Shown here one piece after another: positions 24,052-34,569 of a stretch of DNA of 64,000 bases. The stretch spans positions 88,385,137 through 88,449,136 of the forward strand of contig CM045988.1 in NCBI GenBank assembly GCA_025175895.1, in the 5' to 3' direction. The position numbers were made by a program, and so were the translations under genes. Origin of the DNA: Wurfbainia villosa. Lineage: Eukaryota > Streptophyta > Magnoliopsida > Zingiberales > Zingiberaceae. The number at the start of each line of letters is the position of its first letter. Positions within the stretch are counted from its first letter, which is position 1. The notes beneath the pieces are model-generated. The model was not told the origin of the DNA and did not search any database. It saw only the letters and a program-made list of their open reading frames with translations.

Positions 24052-25003
24052 ATGACTTCTTTAAACTTGCGTTCTATTTTGGATTCAAATAAGTTGACTG
24101 GGCCGAACTTCTTGGACTAGCTTAGAAACCTGAGAATTGTTCTCAAGGTAGAAAAGCTTGTGTATGTCCTCGAAGAGCCTCTTCCCACCCATCCTATGGA
24201 TGATGCAACTCTGGACTAATTGTTGGCCTATCAAAAACATGTGACTGATTCTGAACTGGCGAGTTGCATTATGCTAGTCGCAATGGTACTCGAGCTTCAG
24301 AAGCAGCATGAGTATATGGATGCTAATACCATAGTCTTTCATCTTCATGAGTTGTTTGATGAGCAAGCGAGATCCGAAAGGTTCGAAGTCTCTAAGCTCC
24401 TCTTCACCTCTAAGATACAAGAAGGTTCATCTGTGGTGCAATTTGTGCTAAAGGTGAATGGGGATATCGAACGATTAGCTACACTCATATTTGTGATTGA
24501 TTATGAATTAAGTATTGACTTAATTCTATATTGTTTGCCCAAGAGTTACTCACAGTTTGTGATGAACTACCAGATGAACAAACTTGAATCGACCATTCCT
24601 AAACTCCTCAACATGTTGAAGATTATGGAGCCTTCTGTGAAGCATGAGGATAAGACAGTGTTGTTAGTTGATTCCTCAAAGAAAGGTTCTAAGAGGAAAT
24701 CAAAGGAACAACATAAGAGGAAGAAGAAGGTTAAGAAGGCAAAACCAGCTCAAAAGGGCACTTGCCATCATTGTGGAAAAGAGGGTCATTGGCGAAGAAC
24801 TTATAAGATTTATCTTGAGTCCGTGAAAAAGAAGAAGGCATCCGATGCCCCATCCTCTTCAGGTATCTTCATTATTGATTGTCATTCTATTTTCTTAGAC
24901 ACTTGGGTATTGGATACTGGGTGTGACTTACATATATGTAATGACATACAGGGGCTAAGGAATAGAAGAAGACTCGTCAAGGGAGAATCAAATTTGTGAG
25001 TTA
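24052..25003 (+). pseudogene. Gag and start of protease of copia B
   Basis: ATG at 24052 opens MTSLNLRSILDSNKLTGP, followed by stops near 24118 and 24218. The frame is then open from 24220 to 24999. It carries the UBN2-type Gag region (QFVLKVNGDIERLATL ... LPKSYSQFVMNYQMNK), a lysine-rich linker, the nucleocapsid knuckle CHHCGKEGHWRRTYK (final Cys replaced by Tyr), and the protease motif LDTGCDLHIC, where the usual DTGCGSH has changed. A stop follows GESNL at about 24997. Gag would build the particle and protease would cleave the polyprotein. Altered key residues and stops mark it as dead. It provides the full-length reference for the gag deletion in A. Confidence 0.87.
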
Positions 25004-25194
25004 GCAATGGAGTAAAAGTTGTTGCAGTCACCATCGGAACATATTTGTTGAAGCACCCTATGTTGGTGCAACAATGCCCCAAGCATTTATATATGTTTTG
25101 ATGTTTGGATAAATCATCTAAGTTAGGCAATGTTTTGTGATCTAATTATGAACATGTTTAAGTGATAGGAAAATCCAAGGATGAAGACTTGGTA

Positions 25195-25495
25195 AAAGAG
25201 AAGTCCAAGTATGATCTTGGCAAGGAAAGTCCAAGGGACAGACTTGGCAACATAAGACCAAGCTTGTAGTCTTGGCAGCGTAAAGTCCAAGTGAACCATT
25301 GGCAAAGGAAGACCAAGTATGATCTTGGAAAAGGAAGTCCAAGGGATGGACTTGGCAGCATAAGACCAAGCTTGTAGTCTTGGCAGCGTAAAGTCCAAGT
25401 GAACCTTGGCAAAGGAAGTCCAAAGTAAGGTCTTGGCAGCATAAGTCCAAGCTTGTAGTCTTGACGGCATAAAGTCCAAGCATTTGGCAACCCAA
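25195..25495 (+). repeat. Short-motif array (AAGTCCAAG / CTTGGCA) in element C 5' LTR
   Basis: About a dozen imperfect units alternate AAGTCCAAG or AGACCAAG with CTTGGCA or CTTGGAA. CCAAG and CTTGG are complementary, so each neighbouring pair can form a small hairpin. The array is repeated in the 3' LTR (34690-34995). Confidence 0.8.
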
Positions 25496-25517
25496 GATAT
25501 GACAAAACCGAAGGAAG

Positions 25518-27911
25518 TGTTGGTATTGCCCAGAAGCTCTGATACCAAATGTTGGTATTGCCCAAAAGCTCTGATACCAAATGATGGAACTGTGCTAGTC
25601 CTCGGAGGCTCATTGGCTCCCATATCCCCAGATTTAAATTTTCACTAATGAAAACTAATCCGGATGGGATGAGTTTCCTAAGCACAACCAATTCGTCGTC
25701 GTGCTAACGACTCGAGCGATCGCTTGAACAAACTAGTTGTTCAAGCAACACAACTCTTCTAGTCGGTTAGCCGCGGAAGAGACGACGGACGGATCGCCGG
25801 TTTTTGTGTTTCTTATCGGGGTCCATGATTATACAAATACATGCAAATGTAAACTAGTATAATCAACATATACTAACATAAAGAACATAAGCTAGCATAT
25901 CAAATAAGAACATGCAAAGAACAATAATAAAAGTTATAAAACTTTTATACCTCTTGATCTTCTACCGTATGTCCTAACCTCCTTGTAGACTTCGTGTGGG
26001 CGAAGATCCTCCACAAGTTGAAGCTTCCTAGATCTTCTTCAATCCAAAGAAAGAAGAACTCTCTTTCCCTTCTTGCTTGAGCCAACCACCAATCCACAAA
26101 GGATTAATGCCGCCGGCCCCAAGAATAGAGAGAACATAATGGAAACAATACTCATCTCTTATCTAGGACTAACCATCAAGCTCCAAGCATGATGTTTGCC
26201 GCCGGTCCAAAGAGAACAAAATGGAAACCAACCAAAAGAGAAACACCAAGGGTATGGGTGCCGGCCAACATTTGGAGAAAGGAAAGGAAAACAATCCTCC
26301 TCCTTGTTGCCACCCAAACCCTAGGAAAGGTTCTCCTAATTTCCGGCCAAGGATGAAGTGAAGGAGAATGGGTTGAGCTCCGGCCAAGGTAGAGGGTACA
26401 AGGATAGTGGCCGGCCAACACTTAGAAGGAAGAAGAAATGAATCTTCATCTCCTTGTTGCCGCCCACCCTAATCCCAAAACCCTAACCCTAGCCGCCCAA
26501 CCCCAATCCTATCCTCTATAGGATTTGGTTGCCTAAGGAGACTCTCCTAATGCCATCCAACCTAAGCCATAGAAAGGATGGAGAAGCTTGGGCGCCGGCC
26601 AAACTAAGGAGGAAAAGGGGGAAAAGGTTGCCGGCCATCATTGGGAAGAAGAAGAAGAGAACCCTTCTTCATGTTGCCGCCCAACACCATGAACCAAACC
26701 CTAACCCTAGCCTCCTCCTATTTTCTTGCCGCCCAAGCCATCCAACTCCATCATTTTAAAACTTGGTTTCCGCCCAACCCAAGCCACCCTTTTATAGAGT
26801 TAGGTTTAGGCCTTGGTTTTATCTCAACCGTCGGTTCTAGGGTTTTAATCCCAACCGTCAGATCTAGAGATTTAATCTCAACCGTCGGTTCTAGGATTTT
26901 AATCCAAACCGTCGGATCTAGAGATTTAATCTCAACCATCGGTTCTAGGGATTTAATCCCAACCGTCGAATCTAGAGATTTGTTTTCAATTATTTGATCT
27001 AGACTTCATGAGGTTTATATAAGGCTACGATAGGGACCATGAGGAGGAGTTGGGTCTTGGCCACCCGATGGATCGGAACCACACAAACTTGATCCATCAA
27101 TGATGTTCCATTCCACTAGAGGATCATCATCGAACTACCTCACCAACCCCCATAAATTAATATGGGCTTCATATATTATTTGTACATCCATCTCCCCGTG
27201 TTTAAGATATCGAATGTCCATCAATTGATTGATTTATTGACCATCAATCAATTAACATCTAACTCCTCGAGTAGTACCACTCAACCTTATCATCATGTTG
27301 ACTAAGTCAACCTGCAGGGTTTACATGATGAACCTTATGAGCTTCTCAAGGGGACATCATCAACCTAATATATAGGACACGGTTTCCTCCTATAATCAAC
27401 GGCACACCATGTAAATAATATCATTTCCCAACTTACCGGGCATATTGATTTAATCCATAGAAATCTCACCCTCTGGTAAATCAAAGAAATAAATATTAAG
27501 TACATGTGCCCGTTATTATATCGGGATTAAGAGCATGTACAACATAATATCCGAGGTCCGATTCAATTATGCAGTCAACAATAAATTGAATCACCTCTAT
27601 GTCGGTCATGCTCAATACACCGAGGTGTACTAGTGTAACTCTATGTTCAAGACAAAACAATACCAAGCTACACTACAACCATGCCAATGGTTTGTCCAAA
27701 ACCATCTTGGTTGTGAGCCTCTACTTATACTCTATAAGGGACTGATAACATGATCTTCTATGCCATCACCCAAGCACCATGTTATCTACAATGTAAAGTA
27801 TTAGACAATATGCACATATATAAATAAAGTGCAAACAATGATCATGTGATTCTTATTTCAAAATAAAGATGTTCATATAAAAGAGCTAGGCTTTCAGTAT
27901 ACATCCCAACA
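25518..27911 (-). mobile_element. LTR3 (2394 bp) ending in two tandem copies of a primer-binding-site segment
   Basis: It is the same family as LTR1 and LTR2. On the minus strand it starts TGTTGGGATGTATACTG at 27911. The LTR proper appears to end TTCCATCA at 25582. Beyond that are two 32-bp copies (25550-25581 and 25518-25549) that each contain TGGTATCAGAGCTT, the initiator tRNA-Met primer site, and end CCAACA. The duplication ggaag is perfect at 25513-25517 and 27912-27916, so the primer-site copies arrived with the insertion. A 28-bp unit with AACCGTCGG is tandemly repeated at about 26820-26990, which makes this copy longer than LTR1 and LTR2. Confidence 0.88.
26820..26990. repeat. Tandem repeat, about 28-bp units with AACCGTCGG core, inside LTR3
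   Basis: About six units alternate between tttaatctcaaccgtcggtt-type and tttaatcccaaccgtcggat-type, each followed by ctaga or ctaggg. LTR1 and LTR2 have at most one recognisable unit here. Frames at 26641-26997 and 26751-26939 are periodic because of it. Confidence 0.85.
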
Positions 27912-28776
27912 GGAAGCTCTTGGAAGCAAAGCGCAAAGGATGAACAAGTCGCGGACTCGGAGGGATCCTGGAGGCGCAAGGCTTAATGAGGAGCTAGAAG
28001 GTTGAGTCTAGGTCTAGGGTGTAAAATCAAGTGTGAATTACTCATACTTTACGATGTATCACCGATCGTCAGTCGACCGAGTCGCAGGAAACCTCGACCA
28101 TCACCGACTACTTGATCGGCGATCGATTAGAATCACCGACCGCCAACAATAGTGGCTGATCGATCAACGCAAATACAAACACGTAATGTAGTCGCGACTC
28201 GATCGCGGCACGATCACTGATCCGATCACTCCATCACCGATCGATCACTTGGCCGCTGGAAATTACGCGCCACGATTATCTCGCGGATCTGCTTTGTTCA
28301 GTCATTGAGCTTGGCATAATCGATGGTGAGCATCAGTCGACTGATCAAAGCCTAATGGGAAAAACAGCCCCTCTTTTATAAGAAGGGGCCTTGGGGAGCT
28401 TGGTGAAGCTAGTGCTCTCATTCCTAGCTACACCCTCGTGCTCACCAAGCTTTCCCAAGTGCTTTTGTGATTCTAAACCTCCTCTTCTCTAGTTCTTAAT
28501 CTTCCATCATTGTAAAGAAGAGGAGAGCATTGTAAGACAAGGTTTCTCCACCTTGGTTCATCCAAAGGAGGATCTAGTGAACCTTGGCTAGGGCTAATCC
28601 ACCTTACGGATTGTCATGGAGTAGGAGCGTCATCTCCGAACCACGTACATCGGGTGTTAGCATTGCTTTCATTGTATTCTTATTTGTATTTGTATTGCTT
28701 CCGCTAACGTTTTTGTAGAAACAAAGAAAGGCTAATCACCCCCCCCCCCTCTAGCCATTACAAAGATCCTAACAAG

Positions 28777-28792
28777 TGGTATCAGAGCCCGG
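28777..28792 (+). other. Primer-binding site of element C
   Basis: TGGTATCAGAGCCCGG lies two bases after the 5' LTR. It is the standard initiator tRNA-Met complement of Ty1/copia elements. Confidence 0.85.
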
Positions 28793-28828
28793 ATAGCTTG
28801 GAAGATTTCACCATTAACCAAGGCATCA

Positions 28829-30448
28829 ATGACTCTTCAAGAGGGATATAGCACCGCCAAGCCACCGCTCTTCGATGGGAGTCATTTTGCGTATTGGAAA
28901 GGTAGGATGAAATATTATCTAATGAGTAATATTAAAATTTGGCATAGCATTATAGATGGCTTTGAAGAACCGGTGGATGAACATGGAGACCCTATTCCAA
29001 GCAAGGATTGGACAAGGGAAATGAATAGGTGGTTCGAATCAAATGCAAAGGCGGTACTCACCATCCAATGCAGCATTACAATGGAGCAACTCAACAAGGT
29101 GGGGCCTTTCGAATCCGCCAAGGAGTTATGGGAAAAGCTCATTGAGCTAAATGAAGGATCCAAGGAGTCAAAGAGGGCCAAGAAGGACTTGCTAATTGGA
29201 CAACTTCAAGCCTTCCAAATGAAGATGCATGAAACCGTAAGCCAAATGCATGGAAGGTTCAAGGAGATTGTGAATGGACTCCATATCATAGGTGAGCGAG
29301 TTGACAACCGGGATTTGGTAAGATACATACTTCAAGCATTTCCTAGAAATTCTCTATGGACTTCTATAGTCGATGCTATTAAAGTAACTAGGGATCTTTC
29401 TCAAATTAAAATTGATGAATTATTTTGTGAGTTTGAATTGCATGAGCAAACTAACATGTCTTCTAAGGAAAAGGGTTTAGCTCTATTTGTTGAGAAGAAG
29501 GAAAAGAAGAAGAAAGAAAGAAAAGAAGTGTCATCATCATCCGAGTCGGAGAGTGATTCAAGTAGTGATGGAGACTCTTCTAGTGAGATGGCCAACTTTG
29601 TCAAGAAACTCTATAGAAAATCAAAGGAGTTTAAGAATAGAGAAGCAAGGAAGGGGTCTCATTCTTCAAGAGGTAAAATTAGTGGTAATTCAAATTTTAA
29701 TAATAATGTGATTTGCCATGCTTGCAATAAGAAGGGGCACATAAAGCCAAATTGCCCGGAGCTAAAGAAGAAGGAGGAAAAAGAAAAGAAAAAGAAGGAG
29801 AAGAAGGAGAAGAAGAAGAAGGAGGCCTTGGTGGCTCAAACCACATGGGACACACCAAGTGTTGAAGATTCCTCCGATGATGATGAGCTTTGCCACATCA
29901 CATGCCATGTAGCACTCATGACCCAAGAAGATGACTCTGGTACATCAAGCCAAGGAGAAGAGTCTTCAAGTGATGAATCATCATCTAGTGACGATGAGGT
30001 AATAAACTCTCCTAGAGTTAAGCTTCTTTATAAATCAATTTCTTATCTTAAAGAGGCTCTAGATAAGTCTAAATCTAAGGTTAGAAGCATGAAGGTAGAA
30101 CTAAAGGCCATTAGGAATGAAAAACCTTCACATGTTGATTCTTGCTTACTTAAGGAAGAGAATGATAAACTTAAGGATGAGGTTAGTGAATTAAAGGCAT
30201 GCTTAGAGAAATTTACAAATGGCTCAAAATATCTTGACATGATCCTTAGCCGACAAAGAGTCGTTTACAACAAGGCCGGTATAGGATATAAGCCAAAAGA
30301 AAAAGAAGTTGTCTATATTTCATTGATTAATAGGAAAGCAACCATTAAGGGTAAGGTCAAGAAAGCATGGGTACCTAAGAAGTTTTTACTTAACGCTACC
30401 GGTCCAAATGTTTGGGTACCAAAAGCTTGTGTTTTTCATGTGATTTAG
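28829..30448 (+). CDS. Gag polyprotein of SIRE-like element C (539 aa, intact)
   Basis: Gag packages element RNA and forms virus-like particles in the cytoplasm. The frame opens at ATG 28829, 37 bp after the primer site, with no earlier ATG frame competing. The N-terminus PPLFDGSHFAYWKGRMKYYL is the DUF4219/UBN2 start. UBN2 follows (about residues 60-210, with LLIGQLQAFQMKMHE). A KKEKKKKERKE tract and a serine/aspartate-rich stretch come next, then the CCHC knuckle CHACNKKGHIKPNC (about residues 294-307). Further lysine and serine blocks precede a coiled-coil-like stretch (about 395-470), and the end is WVPKACVFHVI. The frame ends in a single TAG, after which pol continues in the same frame. 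This is the longest intact Gag in the window. Confidence 0.88.
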   Translation: MTLQEGYSTAKPPLFDGSHFAYWKGRMKYYLMSNIKIWHSIIDGFEEPVDEHGDPIPSKDWTREMNRWFESNAKAVLTIQCSITMEQLNKVGPFESAKELWEKLIELNEGSKESKRAKKDLLIGQLQAFQMKMHETVSQMHGRFKEIVNGLHIIGERVDNRDLVRYILQAFPRNSLWTSIVDAIKVTRDLSQIKIDELFCEFELHEQTNMSSKEKGLALFVEKKEKKKKERKEVSSSSESESDSSSDGDSSSEMANFVKKLYRKSKEFKNREARKGSHSSRGKISGNSNFNNNVICHACNKKGHIKPNCPELKKKEEKEKKKKEKKEKKKKEALVAQTTWDTPSVEDSSDDDELCHITCHVALMTQEDDSGTSSQGEESSSDESSSSDDEVINSPRVKLLYKSISYLKEALDKSKSKVRSMKVELKAIRNEKPSHVDSCLLKEENDKLKDEVSELKACLEKFTNGSKYLDMILSRQRVVYNKAGIGYKPKEKEVVYISLINRKATIKGKVKKAWVPKKFLLNATGPNVWVPKACVFHVI

Positions 30449-33400
30449 GTAGGTGAGCAAGGTATGTGGATTGTGGATAGCGGTTGCTTAACACACATGA
30501 CCGGGGATGTGAGCAAGTTCTCCACAATTAAGTATGTGAAGAAGGGAGCGGTATCTTTTGGAAATAGTGGAAAACTCAAGATATTAGGTAGAGGTACAAT
30601 TGAGGTATCCCCCAAAATTGTCATTCACAAAGTTTTACTAGTTGAAAATATGAAATTTAATTTATTAAGTGTTAGTCAACTTTGTGATGCAAGCTACCAT
30701 GTTTCTTTTGAATCCTCTAAATGCATGATTAGACACAAGGAATTAAATGATTGTATGTTAGTTGGATATAGGAAATCAAACATTTATTATGTTGATCTTT
30801 CATATGCCTCTAACATTTCTACTAAGTGTCTTGTTGCAAAAGAAGAAGAAAGTTGGCTATGACATAGGAGATTGGGGCACATCAACATGAAAAACATAGC
30901 CAAGGTAGCCAAGTTGGAGTTGGTCAAAGAGCCACCAAAGATCAAGTATGTCAAGAACAAAATGTGTGATGCATGCCAAGAAGGAAAACAAACAAAGGCA
31001 TCACACAAAGGTAAAACCCTAACTAATACCTCTTTACCGTTAGAATTATTGCATCTTGACTTATTTGATTGCCATAGTACTCCCTCTTTAAATGGTAACA
31101 AATATTGTTTAGTTATAATAGATGATTTTTCTAGGTATACTTGGGTCTATTTTATGAAACATAAGGATGATACCTTGAAAATAATCATAGGATTTAGTAA
31201 AAGGGTTGAAAATAAAAAGAGTCTCAAAATCAACCGGATCCGTAGTGATCATGGTGGTGAATTTGAGAACTCTAAATTCTCACAATTTTGTTTAGAGTAA
31301 GGGTACAAGCATGAGTTCTCTTGTCCTAGAACACCCCAACAAAATGGGGTGGTGGAAAGGAGAAATTGTGCCCTACAAGAGGCGGCTAGGACTATGCTTA
31401 ATGTATATTCTCTACCTAGTTACTTGTGGGCGGAAGCGGTTAATACCGCTTGCTATATCCAAAATAGGGTTCAAATCCATAGGTTTTTAGGAAAGACACC
31501 ATTTTGAATTATGGAATTGGACTATTCCCACAATTCATTATTTCAAAGTCTTTGGATGTAAAGTTTATATTTTAAACACCAAAGATAACTTAGGAAAATT
31601 TGAATCCAAAGCGGATGAGGGAATCCTAGTTGGATACTCATCCACAAGTAGAGGATATAGAGTCTACAATAAGAGAACCCAAGGGATTGAGGAGTCCTCC
31701 AATGTTCAATTTGATGAAACCACTAGTACCTACCCTAGAAAGTCCTCCATTGATAAGGATATTAATGAAAATAATCAAGACATTACTCAAAAACTTCAAA
31801 ATTTGACCATAAAGGGTAATGATCAAGGGGGAGGAAGAGGAGATTCCGATGATGAAAGAAGGGTGGAAGATAACAATGATCAATTTGAAACCCCTTCTAG
31901 AACCCTAAGAATTCATCAAGATCATCCACTTGACCAAGTAGTAAGAGATATATCTCAAGGAGTAAGAACTAGGTCATTTCATAGACCTCCTACTAGTCAA
32001 GTTGCTCTTATTTCACAAATTGAGCCCAAATCGATCAATGATGCATTACATGATCCGGATTGGATCTTGGCAATGCAAGATGAATTGACTCAATTTGAAA
32101 GGAGTCAAGTATGGGAGTTAGTACCTAGACCCAATGATTGCACCATAATTACTACAAGATGGGTCTTTAGGAATAAGCTAGATGACCAAGGAAATATCAC
32201 TAGAAATAAGACTAGGTTGGTTGCTAGGGGATTCAATCAAGTTGAGGGGCTTGACTATGATGAGACTTATGCTCCGATTGCTAGATTAGAATCTATTAGA
32301 ATTCTCTTAGGGTATGCTTCCTATATGGGATTTAAACTTTATCAAATGGATGTTAAATCGGTATTCTTAAATGGTTATATTAAGGAGGAAGTATATGTAG
32401 AGGAACCACCCGGGTTTGAGAACATAGATTATCCAAACCACGTATATAAGCTTAGGAAAGCATTATATGGGTTAAAACAAGCTCCCCGGGCATGGTATGA
32501 AAGATTGTCATCTTTCTTAATTTCTAAGGATTTTAGGAGAGGCCAAGTAGATCAAACCTTGTTTATAAAGTCAACATTAAAGGATATCTTTATAGCCCAA
32601 ATATATGTTGATGACATTATTTTTGGGTCAACAAATGATGATCTTCTTCAAGACTTTATAAAAAACATGGAAAATGAATTTGAAATGAGTTTAGTTGGAG
32701 AGCTCAACTTTTTCCTAGGGTTACAAGTCAAACAAACCAATGAAGGTATTCATATTTATCAAACCAAATATGCAAATGAAATGATCAAGAAATTTGGTTT
32801 GGAAAATGTCAAAATTGTAACCACTCCTATGGCCACTAGCACTAGAATAGATAGTGATCATGATGGTAAATTAATTGATCTTAAACTTTATAGGAGTATG
32901 ATTGGTAGCCTACTATATCTAACCGCTAGTAGACCCGATATCTTATTTGCGGTAGGTATGTGTGCAAGATACCAATCTTGTGCCAAAGAATCACATTTAG
33001 TAGCCGTTAAGAGAATTTTAAGATATATTAAAGGCACCCTAAATGTAGGAGTTTGGTAGCCTAGGACTAGGTCTTTTGAGTTGCTTGGTTACACCGATTT
33101 CGATTATGTCGGTTGCAAATTGGATAGGAAGAGTACTAGTGGTGGATGTCAATTTCTTGGGTCCTCCCTAGTCAGTTGGAGTAGTAGGAAGCAACATTGT
33201 GTTGCTTTATCAACCACCGAAGCCGAATATGTGGCTATGGGTGGTTGTGTAGCTCAATTACTTTGGATGAGACATACTCTTGTGGACTATGAGCTACACT
33301 ACTCTAACATTAAAGTTTATTGTGACAATGTGAGTACCATCAACTTGACCAAAAATCCGGTACATCACTCTAGGACCGAGCACATTGAAGTGAAACATCA

Positions 33401-33548
33401 ATTCATAAGAGATCATGTGGCAAGAGGGGACATTGAACATAATTATGTAGAATCTAAGTCTAACCTTGCCGATATCTTCACCAAAGCTCTTCCCGAAACT
33501 GAATTTTCATTATTAAGGAGAGAGCTTGGTATGTGCTTTGTAGAATAA
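30449..33548 (+). pseudogene. Pol of SIRE-like element C: protease, integrase, RT, RNase H (few lesions)
   Basis: Pol lies in the gag frame after a single TAG. In order: protease MWIVDSGCLTHMTGD (from 30464); GAG-pre-integrase HRRLGHINMKNIAKV (30865-30910); integrase with LLHLDLFDCHST, VIIDDFSRYTWVYF, IRSDHGGEFEN and TPQQNGVVERRN (31045-31360); reverse transcriptase with QVWELVPRPND (from about 32110), YQMDVKSVFLNG and the catalytic IYVDDIIFGS (about 32605); RNase H with LGYTDFDYVGCKLDRKSTSG and STTEAEYVAM (33081-33240). Lesions are TGA at 30860, TAA at 31298, a +1 frameshift near 31505 and TAG at 33056. A pol this complete but broken implies loss of function not long ago. It cannot act autonomously as read. 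Confidence 0.93.
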
Positions 33549-34555
33549 AAGTCTAGGTTTGCATGATCTCATATTCATATGTTAGCCTTATACCTTGATG
33601 CATCTCACAAAAGCCTTAAGAAACCTTAATTTTTGTATTGAGACACTTAGAAATATGTGAGATGATAGGGAAGATGTACTTGGCTCATCATGCTTGTTAT
33701 GATGCATTACTATGAGCCAATGACATACCTAGAGACATGAATACCTTATGGACCAATCATTGGGAAGGCTTGTATTCAAGTAATGAATACATAGCTCTAA
33801 AAACATGGTTGGAAATTCCAAATCATATATATTTTAAACTATATTCATCATATTTTGAAAAACAGTTTTCAAGTGGAACACAAAAGTGATACAAAGTTTG
33901 CAAAATCTTTAGAACTTTTGTTAGGTTCCAAGTTTGTATCAATCTTGAAATCTGGAAAACATATATTTTTCAAACTATTTTTCCTTAATAAAGTATGATT
34001 CCAGAAATGTGTACACAAAATTTCGTGATTTTTCGAGATTTATGGAATTTCTACGGTTAATAAAAGAAAATTCGGATTAGTTTAGCTGAATGATCGGGTT
34101 CGTAAACCAAATGACTGACATGAATCGTATTTTTGATAAATAGCTCCATTCTCTGATATTCAATGTATCTTTGATGTCCTAAAACTATAGCATGATAATA
34201 TTGAGTATAAACAAATTTTTAGGACTGTTTGATGCAGTGTTTTAGGGAGAGTGTCATAAAATATATCATTTTCATCCCCAAACTTACATTGTTGGTGCAA
34301 AGTTAGGACTTAACTTTCTTAACTTTTGTATGCTTTGCTTCCAATGTTATTCACACATCATGAAGCATATCTTGAATTAAGGGGGAGTTTAATATCAATT
34401 TTATACCTTAGTCCAAGATACAACAACTTTAATTCCTTCTTGAAATTTATAAATCCTTCTCTTTTTGATGCATGTCAAAGGGGGAGAAGGGATGTTTAAG
34501 TTAGATTTCATATTATGATTATGTAAAGACCTAACTTAAGTGATTGCCAAACATC
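33549..34555 (+). other. Element C 3' non-coding region with repeated PPT-like tracts
   Basis: About 1 kb between RNase H and the 3' LTR has no supported frame, and no envelope-like gene is seen. Purine tracts gggggagtt (about 34381) and gggggagaag (about 34483) precede the terminal gggggagatt (34561). SIRE-type elements commonly carry several such tracts (family knowledge). Confidence 0.65.
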
Positions 34556-34569
34556 AAAAAGGGGGAGAT
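34556..34569 (+). other. Polypurine tract of element C
   Basis: AAAAAGGGGGAGAT directly precedes the 3' LTR. An almost identical tract precedes the 3' LTR of D. Confidence 0.8.

Larger units (their letters stand above)
25061..28774 (+). repeat. 5' LTR of element C (about 1315 bp own sequence plus nested LTR3)
   Basis: It starts TGTTGGTGCAACAATGCCCC and ends GATCCTAACA. The own sequence is 25061-25517 and 27917-28774. It contains an array of AAGTCCAAG and CTTGGCA motifs (25195-25495), GATCGATC-rich DNA (28060-28270), a CAGTCGACTG palindrome near 28334, a TATA element in ctcttttataagaagggg (28371-28387), and a C-run just before the LTR end. Minus frames at 25123-25691 are read-through of the motif array. 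Confidence 0.9.

Noticed and set aside
25195..25495. Possible CRISPR-like array of short repeats
   Set aside because: Units are irregular, lack unique equal-length spacers and lie inside plant retrotransposon LTRs. The genome is eukaryotic.
25123..25691. Long minus-strand frames of 117-177 codons with repeated LGLYAAKTTSL-like units (also 34651-35089, 43266-43871, 48495-49085)
   Set aside because: They are read-through of the AAGTCCAAG/CTTGGCA LTR arrays, open in several frames at once because of period and composition. They recur only where the LTR recurs.
28739..28750. C homopolymer run as a regulatory G-quadruplex
   Set aside because: It is a single C-run at the LTR end, also present but shorter in the 3' copy. 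It lacks the four G-tracts needed and probably reflects slippage.
28829..33548. Endogenous plant pararetrovirus
   Set aside because: Integrase precedes reverse transcriptase, LTRs with a tRNA-Met primer site and target duplications flank it, and no movement or coat protein is seen. It is Ty1/copia.
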